64,000 bases of DNA from assembly GCA_028820635.1 (NCBI GenBank), contig JAPPIG010000074.1:1-64000 (forward strand), written 5' to 3'. Source of the DNA: Candidatus Poribacteria bacterium (GTDB lineage: Bacteria; Poribacteria; WGA-4E; WGA-3G). The notes beneath the pieces are model-generated. The model had not been told where the DNA came from and did not search any database. It was given only the letters and a program-made list of their open reading frames with translations. The position numbers and the translations under genes are program-made. The first letter of the stretch is position 1. Every line of letters starts with the position of its first letter. Below are positions 36,498 through 44,440 of the stretch, piece after piece.

Positions 36498-36985
36498 TTA
36501 GTGTTTGAAGATGCTACCACCACGGAGGGGACTATCCAGTTCATCCAGCACAGAAAAATCGCCATTGATAAGCCTATCCTTCTGTCCTGCCGACAGGTGT
36601 TGCCATCTCGGTTGCGTGAATGCTTCCTCACCTTTTTTTACATCCCAGTATCCCAAACGGGTCCAGTTGTTTTTGTGAAACGCACTAAATCCCAACTTGT
36701 TTTATTGCGTAGCACGCTGCCATCGTCCCTGCCGAGATAACATTCCATCCAAATCAGTGTATCCATCGGTATATTGTAGGATTTACACACAAAAGTTGCA
36801 ATGTGTTCTGCCATGTTGATGACGCTGGTGCCTGGATTATCATCGGCTTCAGTGGCGATGACGACGTGTCTATCTGTATGCGGGTATATTTCAATCCAAC
36901 AATGAGATTGACACCCGTGATAGCCATTACACGCAAATTTTCTTTTCAAGGGTGTTACAGGGACACCTACGCGCCCTGTCCTCAT
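36498..36985 (-). pseudogene. Frameshifted small gene of unknown function
   Basis: From 36985 the frame MRTGRVGVPVTPLKRKFACN continues with NMAEHIATFVCKSYNIPMDT and KTSWDLVRF. After a -1 shift near 36675 it reads HKNNWTRLGYWDVKKGEEAF and QKDRLINGDFSVLDELDSP to 36498. The joined reading is more natural than either frame alone. The shift site (CACAAAAAC) is not a classical slippery heptamer, so a mutation is more likely than programmed slippage. Product unknown. Confidence 0.5.
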
Positions 36986-36988
36986 TTG

Positions 36989-37615
36989 TTAGTCTAAATC
37001 TATGATTGAATAGATTGATACCAGTTTCGCCGCCTTGACACCAGAGGCGCGCAATTCTGCGAGTGTTGCGATCGGTTCAACCCCTTCAACATAAACCCAA
37101 TGAATACGACCTGTACCATTTACTTGTGCTTCCCACTGTTTGACACTGCCATCGGCAAGTTCGGCTTGTAACGTGCTTTCTGTGGGTATATCGTAATGTC
37201 CTAACGGCTTCGGCACACAGTCGCCCTCAATGAACGTTAAATCGTAATGTTCGATGAGTTTGTCGATGTCTTTGTCGTTCACCCAATTCGCATACGCAAA
37301 TCGCCATCCTTTTGGGACCGCTTGGACGCGTTCATCGTATAGCCAATAAGCAGGTTTACACTTCTTTTCAAATGACACTTCAAGAATGCCATAGGTAAAT
37401 AACTTCAATACCACAACGATACCGAAAGGTGTCAAGTCACCAATCAGTGGACGCTGGTCTGTGCATACTGTCACATCTGTAATTTTTTCAAATGACACGG
37501 TTACGATATTGTCAGTTGTGTCTACGATTTCAACATCTATTTGCCCTTCTGCATAATCACAAGAGATAAACCCGACTTCACCGTCGGGTGTAATGACTCT
37601 TTTTCCGAGTAACAT
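36989..37615 (-). CDS. Hypothetical plasmid-type protein, 208 residues
   Basis: It starts directly after the shared leader GGAGAAATACGCT. The N-terminal 65 residues look like a small beta barrel (LLGKRVITPDGEVGFISCDY, VTVSFEKITDVTVC). The middle has KGWRFAYANWVNDKDIDKLI and the end ELRASGVKAAKLVSIYSI. No Cys cluster, membrane segment or known catalytic motif is visible. It is one of a set of minus-strand genes with the same leader, so probably expressed together with them. Confidence 0.6.
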   Translation of the reverse strand: MLLGKRVITPDGEVGFISCDYAEGQIDVEIVDTTDNIVTVSFEKITDVTVCTDQRPLIGDLTPFGIVVVLKLFTYGILEVSFEKKCKPAYWLYDERVQAVPKGWRFAYANWVNDKDIDKLIEHYDLTFIEGDCVPKPLGHYDIPTESTLQAELADGSVKQWEAQVNGTGRIHWVYVEGVEPIATLAELRASGVKAAKLVSIYSIIDLD

Positions 37616-37629
37616 AGCGTATTTCTCCT
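37616..37629 (-). promoter_or_regulatory. Shared leader with ribosome site, copy 1
   Basis: AGGAGAAATACGCT lies directly before the ATG at 37615. The same sequence precedes four other genes of this cassette. Confidence 0.75.
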
Positions 37630-37687
37630 ATAGTTGAGTTGTTGAGGGAGCGGGGTGGAACTTGCCCCCCGCTCGCGTTTTGTTACC

Positions 37688-37834
37688 TTACCTATTTTTC
37701 AAAACCCGACGCACCCGCGCATTGAGACGCTCACGACGCTCACGCCTTTGTTTGACTTCTTCATACCAAGAGAGAAGAAGCCCCGTTGTCAGAACGAATA
37801 GACTAATACACAGAATTAGTATCAGGATTGACAT
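37688..37834 (-). CDS. Small membrane protein, 48 residues
   Basis: ATG at 37834 with GGAG six bases upstream opens a frame to TAA at 37688-37690. The first 25 residues are one hydrophobic helix (MSILILILCISLFVLTTGLL); the rest is strongly basic (QRRERRERLNARVRRVLKN). It would sit in the membrane with a cytoplasmic basic tail. It follows the 127-residue gene closely. No family is recognised. Confidence 0.55.
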   Translation of the reverse strand: MSILILILCISLFVLTTGLLLSWYEEVKQRRERRERLNARVRRVLKNR

Positions 37835-37845
37835 TGGTATCTCCT

Positions 37846-38229
37846 TTAGTCGGTGACGTCGTATCTTTCCATCTCATCATGAAGATTGAGGCCGCGCTTG
37901 CGGATTTCCTTCTCAATGTTGCCGCGGATCGCCACTTTTCGCATCGTGTCACCTTCAGCGATTGTCCGACCTAACTCCAGATATGCGTGAATTAGCAACT
38001 CCGTAGAAACTTTGATTTCAAGCACCGCGGGAGTCATAAACTGAACGCGCTGAATACCTAATATGTCAAGTTGATCAGGGACGTAGTCCGCGCCTTCGTA
38101 TTGAATGACCGCAATCCTGCCCTTGTTGTCTGTCTGACAAAAACATTGCTCAGTGTGTCCATCTACGAATGTGACCTCTGCCATCTGTTCATAAGCCCAA
38201 TTCCGCTTGTATCGTAAACCTTGACTCAT
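37846..38229 (-). CDS. Hypothetical protein, 127 residues
   Basis: It starts directly after the second copy of the shared leader. The sequence MSQGLRYKRNWAYEQMAEVT is followed by two beta-rich stretches and a helical basic tail (RKVAIRGNIEKEIRKRGLNL). No motif is recognised. It belongs to the small-gene cassette. Confidence 0.55.
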   Translation of the reverse strand: MSQGLRYKRNWAYEQMAEVTFVDGHTEQCFCQTDNKGRIAVIQYEGADYVPDQLDILGIQRVQFMTPAVLEIKVSTELLIHAYLELGRTIAEGDTMRKVAIRGNIEKEIRKRGLNLHDEMERYDVTD

Positions 38230-38243
38230 AGCGTATTTCTCCT
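38230..38243 (-). promoter_or_regulatory. Shared leader with ribosome site, copy 2
   Basis: AGGAGAAATACGCT directly before the ATG at 38229. Confidence 0.75.
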
Positions 38244-38282
38244 GTAATGGGATAGGGCGCGTTTGCGCCCCGATAAGTGTTG

Positions 38283-38921
38283 TTAGAACGGCACGCCGTC
38301 ACAATAGGTATTGATGACATACCGAGAGAATTCTTCCATATAGTCTTTCGCGAAATCTTCTGTTGCCTCAATACATTCCTGCATCGTACTCCACTCAAGA
38401 CCAGAATCCTCAACACACCGCATCATCGGGATAACACTGCCTTTCTTGACATCAAACGCTGTGCGGAATACATGGATGCTTGGGTGCTGTTCTACCGTTG
38501 TCAGAGAAGCGAACATCTCATTATCGTTGTAGAGAAACCTACGACCGATGCGATTGTGAATCCAGATTTTTAGACCTTTATCGTCAAACACAAGGTCACC
38601 ATCTTCAACCTCAAACTCATCATGCTCTTGACTATTGTAGAGTAAATCAAAAGTCATCGGTGTCGGTTCTGTCAATGTGATAGGCTTGACTTGTGGATAA
38701 ACGATATTCTCAACATGACACGCGACATCTTCAATCATCGCTTTAGAATCATTCTCATAATCGGGTGTTTCTAATACAATCTCAACCATCGTGTCATCAC
38801 GACCGATAATTTTATTGAGTTTAGATTTGCCTCGCTCATTCACATGACTCACATAGTGGTCTTTGCCATAAAGAGAGAATCGGATTTTGTCGTTCTTTTT
38901 GAAAAGCCTTGATTTTGCCAT
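38283..38921 (-). CDS. Hypothetical protein, 212 residues
   Basis: It begins MAKSRLFKKNDKIRFSLYGK, three bases after the third leader copy. The protein is acidic in its centre (NSQEHDEFEVEDGDLVFDDK) and beta-rich, and ends with a helical part (MQECIEATEDFAKDYMEEFS). There is no known family. A 68-bp conserved element stands upstream of the leader. Confidence 0.6.
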   Translation of the reverse strand: MAKSRLFKKNDKIRFSLYGKDHYVSHVNERGKSKLNKIIGRDDTMVEIVLETPDYENDSKAMIEDVACHVENIVYPQVKPITLTEPTPMTFDLLYNSQEHDEFEVEDGDLVFDDKGLKIWIHNRIGRRFLYNDNEMFASLTTVEQHPSIHVFRTAFDVKKGSVIPMMRCVEDSGLEWSTMQECIEATEDFAKDYMEEFSRYVINTYCDGVPF

Positions 38922-38924
38922 TGT

Positions 38925-38938
38925 AGCGTATTTCTCCT
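38925..38938 (-). promoter_or_regulatory. Shared leader with ribosome site, copy 3
   Basis: AGGAGAAATACGCT followed by ACA and the ATG at 38921. Confidence 0.75.
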
Positions 38939-38955
38939 ATATTGATTGATTATCT

Positions 38956-39023
38956 GTCGGCTCTGCGATTTCAAGGGCTTGCCACCTTCACCGTTGACAC
39001 CGCATCAACGGGGCTGCATTAGA
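38956..39023 (-). promoter_or_regulatory. 68-bp conserved upstream element, copy 1
   Basis: This stretch and 39541-39608 are the same length and share GTCGGCTCTGC, GGGCTTGCCACC and GGGCTGCATTAGA on the plus strand. A perfect hairpin CCGTTGA cacc gca TCAACGG lies at 38991-39011. Each copy stands just upstream of a gene with the shared leader, so it may be a promoter or a structured RNA leader. Confidence 0.55.
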
Positions 39024-39053
39024 CTGGGGGTGCTTGATAGCACCCCGATGTGA

Positions 39054-39254
39054 TTATTCTTCGTGAATGTCTATGTTGAGGGTGTCAATATGGTCTAAAT
39101 CGTTCACGGTGAAGTCTTGTAGCACCTTTGCGACTTGCAAAGCCTCTGATTCGTCAAGGTTGCCATCAAGATTGTGAACACACTCCATAATGCTGACTAA
39201 CTTGCAATAAACATCATCGTCAAGTTCACCGCTCCATAGGGTTGCTGTTGCCAT
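39054..39254 (-). CDS. Small acidic protein, 66 residues
   Basis: It begins MATATLWSGELDDDVYCKLV with an AGGAGA site upstream, different from the common leader. It is acidic and helical (DGNLDESEALQVAKVLQDF), like many plasmid or phage accessory proteins and antirestriction-type small proteins. No family is recognised. Confidence 0.5.
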   Translation of the reverse strand: MATATLWSGELDDDVYCKLVSIMECVHNLDGNLDESEALQVAKVLQDFTVNDLDHIDTLNIDIHEE

Positions 39255-39306
39255 TAGATTGTCTCCTGTAAGATACGGGGACGCATCACACGCCCCCGAT
39301 TGATAA

Positions 39307-39510
39307 TTATTCTACTACCTTGAATTTCGCACCCGCAAACGATGTGAGTTGAGAACCTTCAACGTTAGTCGTTGTCTGAATGCCCTGATAGTAGAAACAC
39401 ACCGTATAGCGTTCATTGTCTAAGACCTCAAGAACAACACCACTGAATGTGCCATCTATGTTCGCAGGTTGCTTTACGATGATAGGTTCGAATGCTTTGA
39501 ATTTTGACAT
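39307..39510 (-). CDS. Small beta-rich protein, 67 residues
   Basis: The start at 39510 (MSKFKAFEPIIVKQPANIDG) is fixed by the shared leader just before it; a longer frame upstream runs through the leader. It is predicted to be a small beta barrel (FSGVVLEVLDNERYTVCFYY). Function unknown. Confidence 0.6.
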   Translation of the reverse strand: MSKFKAFEPIIVKQPANIDGTFSGVVLEVLDNERYTVCFYYQGIQTTTNVEGSQLTSFAGAKFKVVE

Positions 39511-39523
39511 AGCGTATTTCTCC
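39511..39523 (-). promoter_or_regulatory. Shared leader with ribosome site, copy 4
   Basis: GGAGAAATACGCT directly before the ATG at 39510. Confidence 0.75.
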
Positions 39524-39540
39524 AGTTGTTGAGTAGTTGA

Positions 39541-39608
39541 GTCGGCTCTGCATTGTTTCGGGCTTGCCACCGTCGCTGTTACCACCTTGACAACAGGGCT
39601 GCATTAGA
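39541..39608 (-). promoter_or_regulatory. 68-bp conserved upstream element, copy 2
   Basis: Partner of 38956-39023. Here the central hairpin is CTGTT ... AACAG in a shifted place. The stem is kept although its bases differ, which favours a role as structured RNA. Confidence 0.55.
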
Positions 39609-39636
39609 TAGGGCGCATCACACGCCCCGATTGTCG

Positions 39637-39894
39637 TTAGTCTATCCATACTAAGAACCAATGAAGTGTCGTGTTGACACGAGACAGATGTGCGTCTAAC
39701 CTACCGCGAGGCATATAGTTCTGAAGTATGTGCGTATAAACAAGTATCCGTTGACTGCTTGACATACCACTCAGTTGCGTGATGTTCTCATCGGTTGCAT
39801 TGATGCGTATCTCTCTCAATGCTTGTTGTAAAGTCAACCCGTTAGGTCGGTAGGTGTGAAAGTTCCGGGATGCTGTGAAATAATCAGTTGACAT
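39637..39894 (-). CDS. Hypothetical protein, 85 residues
   Basis: It begins MSTDYFTASRNFHTYRPNGL with AAGGAA upstream. The centre (TLQQALREIRINATDENITQ, then LSGMSSSQRILVYTHIL) is helical. It has no membrane segment. It belongs to the minus-strand cassette but does not use the common leader. Function unknown. Confidence 0.5.
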   Translation of the reverse strand: MSTDYFTASRNFHTYRPNGLTLQQALREIRINATDENITQLSGMSSSQRILVYTHILQNYMPRGRLDAHLSRVNTTLHWFLVWID

Positions 39895-39960
39895 TGTAGT
39901 GAGTTCCTTATCGTGATGCTAAAGACACCATAAGCGTGCCTTTAGCGTTGTTTGTAGGTT

Positions 39961-40182
39961 TTATTCCATAGCATCCGCAGACTGTTGCCAGAACCCGACG
40001 TTGTTATCAACTTGTTCTTGTGTCGGTTCAGGTTTTTGATCGGGTGCTGATGCTTGTTGCGGTTGTTGTGTAGGTACGGGGGTGTTCTGTCGTTTGTGCC
40101 ATCTTCCGATGAAGTATCCGCCGATGAGACCGACATTGAGACAGAATAGGGATAGCCCGATGATTCCAAAGATTTGTAACAT
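39961..40182 (-). CDS. Small membrane protein with Pro/Gln-rich tail, 73 residues
   Basis: It starts after the fifth leader copy. Residues 3-25 form one transmembrane helix (IFGIIGLSLFCLNVGLIGGY), followed by a basic stop-transfer (GRWHKRQ) and a Pro/Gln-rich tail (PVPTQQPQQASAPDQKPEP). It is the first gene of the cassette on this strand. Function unknown. Confidence 0.6.
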   Translation of the reverse strand: MLQIFGIIGLSLFCLNVGLIGGYFIGRWHKRQNTPVPTQQPQQASAPDQKPEPTQEQVDNNVGFWQQSADAME

Positions 40183-40183
40183 T

Positions 40184-40197
40184 AGCGTATTTCTCCT
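40184..40197 (-). promoter_or_regulatory. Shared leader with ribosome site, copy 5
   Basis: AGGAGAAATACGCT followed by A and the ATG at 40182. Confidence 0.75.
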
Positions 40198-41168
40198 TCC
40201 GCGTGTTGCGGTATTTTGATTTTACGATACTATTTTAGCATATTTCCAACTTTATGTCAAGTCAAAAGTCCCACTTTAGAGTGTGAAGTTGACAGAATCG
40301 GGCTTTTGTAAACAAAAATACACACAATTCCGCGCATCTTCAAGCGGATCGACACTTTTTCAATCATCACAACACAAAAATCGCAGATTTCAACATTTAC
40401 AGACTGGCGAATACCAAAATTCACTGATTCGCGGCAGAATCGGAGCATTTTCACGAAAATCAGGCATCGCAAGGGGTATCGGGGCGTTTTCGCACAGGGC
40501 GGGAGTCAAGGGCTATTTTGGGAACTTGCTACGCTCACAACTAAAAAAAATAAAAAAATATTTTTCAAAAAATTAGAAATTATATGATACGGAGAATTCT
40601 AAATGAGGTGGGACTGGCAACATGGAAGCCTCAAATTAAAAATAAAATTGAGAAAATCGGGATGGATAAGGGATATGCCGGCGGGAGTAAGGATTGTAAT
40701 TTTACAAAGTTTATGATGTTAAATTGGTTGTATTATAAAGCAAGAGCCAATGTAGTTCTGATAAATTTACCTTTATTCTCGTATATCTTGATATATTTAA
40801 AAATTGTTCGCGTCACCGTTAATATTTAATTTGGTACCGTACAAACACATAGTACCGATTCTAACCGATCCCATAAACCTAATCCCAATCAGGGGTTAGA
40901 ACCTCTAAAAATTTTTGAGTGACAACTTACAGGAATTTAGTGACAACTCACAGGAATTTAGTGACAACTCATAGGAATTCACAAAAGTTAAATTTTCTGT
41001 AAATTCAATTCTCCGAGAAAATCAAACGTTTGGTCTCTATTTTTACACCAAAAAGAAACGAATAAACCGATTTTGGACGGAAAATGGCGAAAAGTAAGAT
41101 AAGCCCTGCAACACCAATAGCCCATCCAGAACGGATAGGCTGAATAAAACTTATTTTATTTTACGCAT
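40198..41168. other. Gene-poor stretch of about 970 bp, candidate origin region
   Basis: It contains a very AT-rich block (about 40540-40580, runs of A and T), three 21-bp direct repeats at 40919-40981, and a hairpin AGCC-ATCC agaac GGAT-GGCT at 41119-41141. Frames at 40283-40576 and 40584-40829 have unnatural composition or no ribosome site. Repeats plus an AT-rich block next to a Rep-like gene fit an origin of replication. Confidence 0.5.
40919..40981. repeat. Three 21-bp iteron-like direct repeats
   Basis: GTGACAACT followed by Y-A-Y-AGGAATT repeats at 40919, 40940 and 40961 with an exact period of 21. The spacing puts the sites on one face of the helix, as in iteron plasmid origins. The Rep-like gene ends 190 bases away. 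Confidence 0.75.
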
Positions 41169-42182
41169 CTACGTAGGACACGGATTTTGACCAAGACCCG
41201 CATCCACCATATCCGAATGGATGCGTAAAATCATCTCAAAATCCTCCTTCATGCGCTTTGGCATAATATTGTATTTTTCGTAGTCGGTCGCAGGACGGAA
41301 AGTTCCGCGTTTCTCAGGACGATACTGGATGTCTCCTGTCTCAACATTGATACGCCATTCCTCGTTGAAACTATAACGCCAGTTGCCCTCAATACGCATA
41401 CCACGAAACGTTTGTTCCGCCTCCGGTGCACGCTCCCTGCGTTCTGGATACGGCTTCGGATACAACTGATACGACTGCGCCTCTTGCGGACGACGCTCTA
41501 ACTTACCTAACATACCTGCCCATTCAAGTTCCTTAATGCAATCACAAATCGCTGTCGTGCCGAACCGCGTCCATTTGCATAGCTGCTTTATGCTCACCGG
41601 CTCCGTTATACCGGTCGTGAAATCTGAATGTATCTTCAACAACATCCATATTAACAACGACTTCCAACCAATGTCTCCCGCCAACAAACGCTCAAATAAG
41701 CCACCATACCCACGAGGCATCGCACACTTAGCAGGTCTGCCATCTCTATCTAATGGGACTAATTCATCTTCGCAGAGATGATGCTTTAACTCAAACTTAC
41801 TGGTCTTGAATCTATTAGAAAGACGCTTCAGCCATTTCTTATCGGTCAAGCGAGATAGTGCTTGCTGCACATATTGATGGGATACCGAGAACAACTTGCC
41901 AACATGACGGATCGAAAGTGAGTGGGATTTACCAAAATCCCAGTGAGAAAATGCATTGTAACATTGATAAATCGCAGCATCAAACGCTTTTTCCGTGCCC
42001 TCCATCAAAGCATCTAACATGCTAAAGATTTGGAAGGGAACTTGCATTGTATCTTTTTGCGTTTCCAAAAATATGGACGGACGAGAAGGTTCTACCTCCT
42101 CATGTTTTGAACCATTTTCGTAAATGTCGGGATATATTTGGGTGGTTTGAACCCGATCATTTAAAATAGCCGTTTTAACCAT
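41169..42182 (-). CDS. Winged-helix plasmid Rep-like protein
   Basis: The ATG at 42182 has GAGG six bases upstream; a TTG four codons earlier is the alternative. Residues 85-150 include a helix-turn-helix (SIRHVGKLFSVSHQYVQQAL, SRLTDKKWLKRLSN). A second helix-turn-helix-like part is SIKQLCKWTRFGTTAICDCI with KELEWAGMLGKLERR. Two winged helices in a 337-residue protein match the plan of plasmid initiators that bind iterons, and three iterons lie downstream. No family is certain. Confidence 0.6.
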   Translation of the reverse strand: MVKTAILNDRVQTTQIYPDIYENGSKHEEVEPSRPSIFLETQKDTMQVPFQIFSMLDALMEGTEKAFDAAIYQCYNAFSHWDFGKSHSLSIRHVGKLFSVSHQYVQQALSRLTDKKWLKRLSNRFKTSKFELKHHLCEDELVPLDRDGRPAKCAMPRGYGGLFERLLAGDIGWKSLLIWMLLKIHSDFTTGITEPVSIKQLCKWTRFGTTAICDCIKELEWAGMLGKLERRPQEAQSYQLYPKPYPERRERAPEAEQTFRGMRIEGNWRYSFNEEWRINVETGDIQYRPEKRGTFRPATDYEKYNIMPKRMKEDFEMILRIHSDMVDAGLGQNPCPT

Positions 42183-42747
42183 AATTGACCTCAATTTGAG
42201 GCATTAAGAGTATAAAACAGAAAAATAATAAAAAACTTGTTTTTTTTTATTATAGATGTTATACTCTTAACATCCTGTATAGCAGGTAACCGATTTTTAA
42301 GATTCCGCAACCCAAAAATCGTGCCGAATACTGCTCTTGTAGGCCCAAGACATTTCGTGTGTCTTGGGTTTCGGCTTTTAAACAGAAACTATTACAATCA
42401 TATTTTATTCTTACATGGACATGTTACGATTAATTCTAATTTTTAATCAACTTAAATATCCATTAAAATGACATAATTTTGTGAAAATTGTTGAATTTGT
42501 AAAAATAAGTGTATTAATCACAAATTAAACTTAAAACATTCACTATTATTCCCTTTTATAATGAAGTGAATTGGGTTGAACGAACCACCGTGACGTATCT
42601 GAGAACTTAGTCGGTTGAGAAACTTAAGTAGTGTGAGATTACCCATCAACAGTCAAGGTAATCGTTTCTGTTTTTAGCAACGCTCGCATCAGTTAATGAA
42701 ATAATAACTTAAAGGCGGGGACTGTAAAGCGATTTTTGAAGCGAGGC
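42183..42747. other. Intergenic stretch, 565 bp, upstream of the Rep-like gene
   Basis: It holds the promoter region of the minus-strand Rep-like gene and the hairpin at 42344-42368. The rest is AT-rich with no natural frame. Confidence 0.5.
42344..42378 (+). terminator. Strong hairpin with T-rich tail
   Basis: CCCAAGACA (42344-42352) pairs perfectly with TGTCTTGGG (42360-42368) around TTTCGTG and is followed by TTTCGGCTTTT. There is no plus-strand gene just before it, so it may instead end a small plus-strand transcript or act as an attenuator. Confidence 0.5.
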
Positions 42748-43629
42748 TTATATTTCGTGTCGGTATTCCATCAGGTCTACAAGGTGATAAAGTAGTGCGA
42801 TTGCACCTTCAAGGGCTGTTTCTGATTCCATAAGCCCTGGTAGGTAATGCGAGGGATTATAGTCTGTTGCGGATGTGATATAAAACATCGCCTGTATCGG
42901 TCTCCATCTCGCCATTTCTGCGGGTTTCCATTCTAATTCATACATTCCACACCTTTTTTCAAGTTCTCTGCGTATCTTTCTCATTTTCTCACCTTTGTTA
43001 TTTAGCCCATAATTCATCAGCTTGAGTATATGGAGTGCTTCTGATGGATAGTATATTCCATCTTCACCTGCTAAGAGTTCTCTTGCTTTCATGTTCCAAG
43101 GGTGTACGTTCAGCAGTGTATAATTATAATGGGCAGGCTTACGGATAGCCCTTATTTGTCTGGCTATTTCACTTTTTGTAAGGTTTGGGGTCATTTCTGC
43201 TATCAAGCGTGCCAGTTCTTGTTCATAGCCGATTTCATTTTCAAGCGGATTTAGCAGCTCTTGCCAATGTTGACACATCAATACTAAGTCATCCGAGTCT
43301 CCTTCATCGATGTATACCGATAAGATTTGCCCCAGTGCAAACTGCAGAATCTCAGAAAGCGCATTGTGTTTTTTGCAATAATCTTGCTCAGCTGCAGGTC
43401 TCGGCAGATGTTTTAGCAAATGATAAAGCCTCTCAAGTCGTGATGCGTCTATACGGTAGGATACATCATTTTCCTGTTCATTGACAAGGGTTGCAAACAC
43501 TTGTCTTATCAAGCACTCGTGTGAATAATATTTTGGCGTAAGCGTGATGAGCGCGCAAAGCCGATCTATCGGTTCGCGCAGCGCATCAAGTTCTTTTTGA
43601 AATTCGTCTTTCCACTGTTCTGGTGTCAT
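42748..43629 (-). CDS. Hypothetical helical protein, 293 residues
   Basis: It begins MTPEQWKDEFQKELDALREP and is helical over its whole length, with Trp and Cys spread out (LVLMCQHWQELLNPLENEIG, KCGMYELEWKPAEMARW-like). It has no signal peptide, membrane segment or known motif. It lies 40 bases after the next upstream gene on the same strand, so both may be in one operon. Not recognised. Confidence 0.6.
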   Translation of the reverse strand: MTPEQWKDEFQKELDALREPIDRLCALITLTPKYYSHECLIRQVFATLVNEQENDVSYRIDASRLERLYHLLKHLPRPAAEQDYCKKHNALSEILQFALGQILSVYIDEGDSDDLVLMCQHWQELLNPLENEIGYEQELARLIAEMTPNLTKSEIARQIRAIRKPAHYNYTLLNVHPWNMKARELLAGEDGIYYPSEALHILKLMNYGLNNKGEKMRKIRRELEKRCGMYELEWKPAEMARWRPIQAMFYITSATDYNPSHYLPGLMESETALEGAIALLYHLVDLMEYRHEI

Positions 43630-43672
43630 GAGCCTCTATAAAAGTCAATTGGAAGTCTAATAGAATATCCAA

Positions 43673-44218
43673 TTAGTCGTTACTTGGCACAAGCACGCAA
43701 TTCCCAATAACTACGTAGTATAGTATTATGCCGTCGTGAATTTCTCTTTGTAGTCCGCCAAGAGCTTGGCCCGTTCTCTGGAGTTCAAGTATCTGATGAG
43801 GTCTATTTATGCGGATATAGCCTGCTATTTTAACAGTATCCCCGACTTTGATATCGCGCAGTTTGTTGGTTTGTGAGGCACCAAAAACACATCGCACCTC
43901 ACTATCCATAGAAGCGTAGAGGTGAATATAGTTCACGAATTGGTTGACATGGTATGGCATTTCTTCCTTGCGGTATTTCTTCACTGTGCCTATCAGCACC
44001 AAGTGCAGACGACCATAACCAGAATACTCGCCATTATAATCCTTATATTTCTCATCTGCTTGGTAAGCATCTCTTTGGTAGTCCGACATCAAATCTTCAG
44101 CGGTTACGATGCCGATGCGTTTTTGAGCTTCGGCTCTCCGCTGTTTATAAACCTTGGGCATATACCAGTCATGGTAGCCCTCCCAAAGAACAAGAATAGC
44201 GACTATGATTAATAGCAC
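43673..44218 (-). CDS. Membrane-anchored protein with an OB-fold-like (tRNA_anti-like) domain
   Basis: The frame starts with GTG at 44218, but coding quality extends further upstream (KKILIGFGIVVCVLLIIVAI), where AAGGAGGT stands without a normal start codon at the right distance; the true start may be a rare codon. One transmembrane helix is followed by a soluble part with VRCVFGASQTNKLRDIKVGD and TVKIAGYIRI, the pattern of the tRNA_anti-like OB fold. It would be anchored facing the periplasm or cytoplasm. Function unknown. Confidence 0.55.
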   Translation of the reverse strand: MLLIIVAILVLWEGYHDWYMPKVYKQRRAEAQKRIGIVTAEDLMSDYQRDAYQADEKYKDYNGEYSGYGRLHLVLIGTVKKYRKEEMPYHVNQFVNYIHLYASMDSEVRCVFGASQTNKLRDIKVGDTVKIAGYIRINRPHQILELQRTGQALGGLQREIHDGIILYYVVIGNCVLVPSND

Positions 44219-44440
44219 ACAGACAACGATTCCAAAACCTATGAGTATTTTTTTCTTGTTCGTTTTTTGTACCTCCTTAAAGTAAGATTGACCAGAACTC
44301 GGTGTGGATTCGGATAATGTATGGGAACTATCTGTGCCTCTTGCTACTTCATTAGTAGCAGTTGTTTTGCTTCATAACCTACAACGACTAAGATAAAATA
44401 TGTGTATCTCTATTTTCAAAGTGCACTATATAGAAAAAAT
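44219..44440. other. Intergenic stretch, 222 bp, with one AGTGCACT site
   Basis: AGTGCACT at 44420-44427 repeats the palindrome found four times in 33815-34113. It lies after the stop of the WD40 gene. Confidence 0.5.

Noticed and set aside
36989..40197. Integron-type gene cassettes with attC sites
   Set aside because: The 68-bp elements occur only twice, lack clear R and L core pairs, and the nearby recombinase is not recognisable as IntI.
40283..40829. Two plus-strand frames as genes
   Set aside because: Composition is unnatural (Ser/Arg/Phe-rich or low complexity), no ribosome site, and they overlap the likely origin.
30950..40981. CRISPR array
   Set aside because: The repeats are adjacent units of 21 bases without unique spacers, and no cas gene is present; they are iterons or operator repeats.
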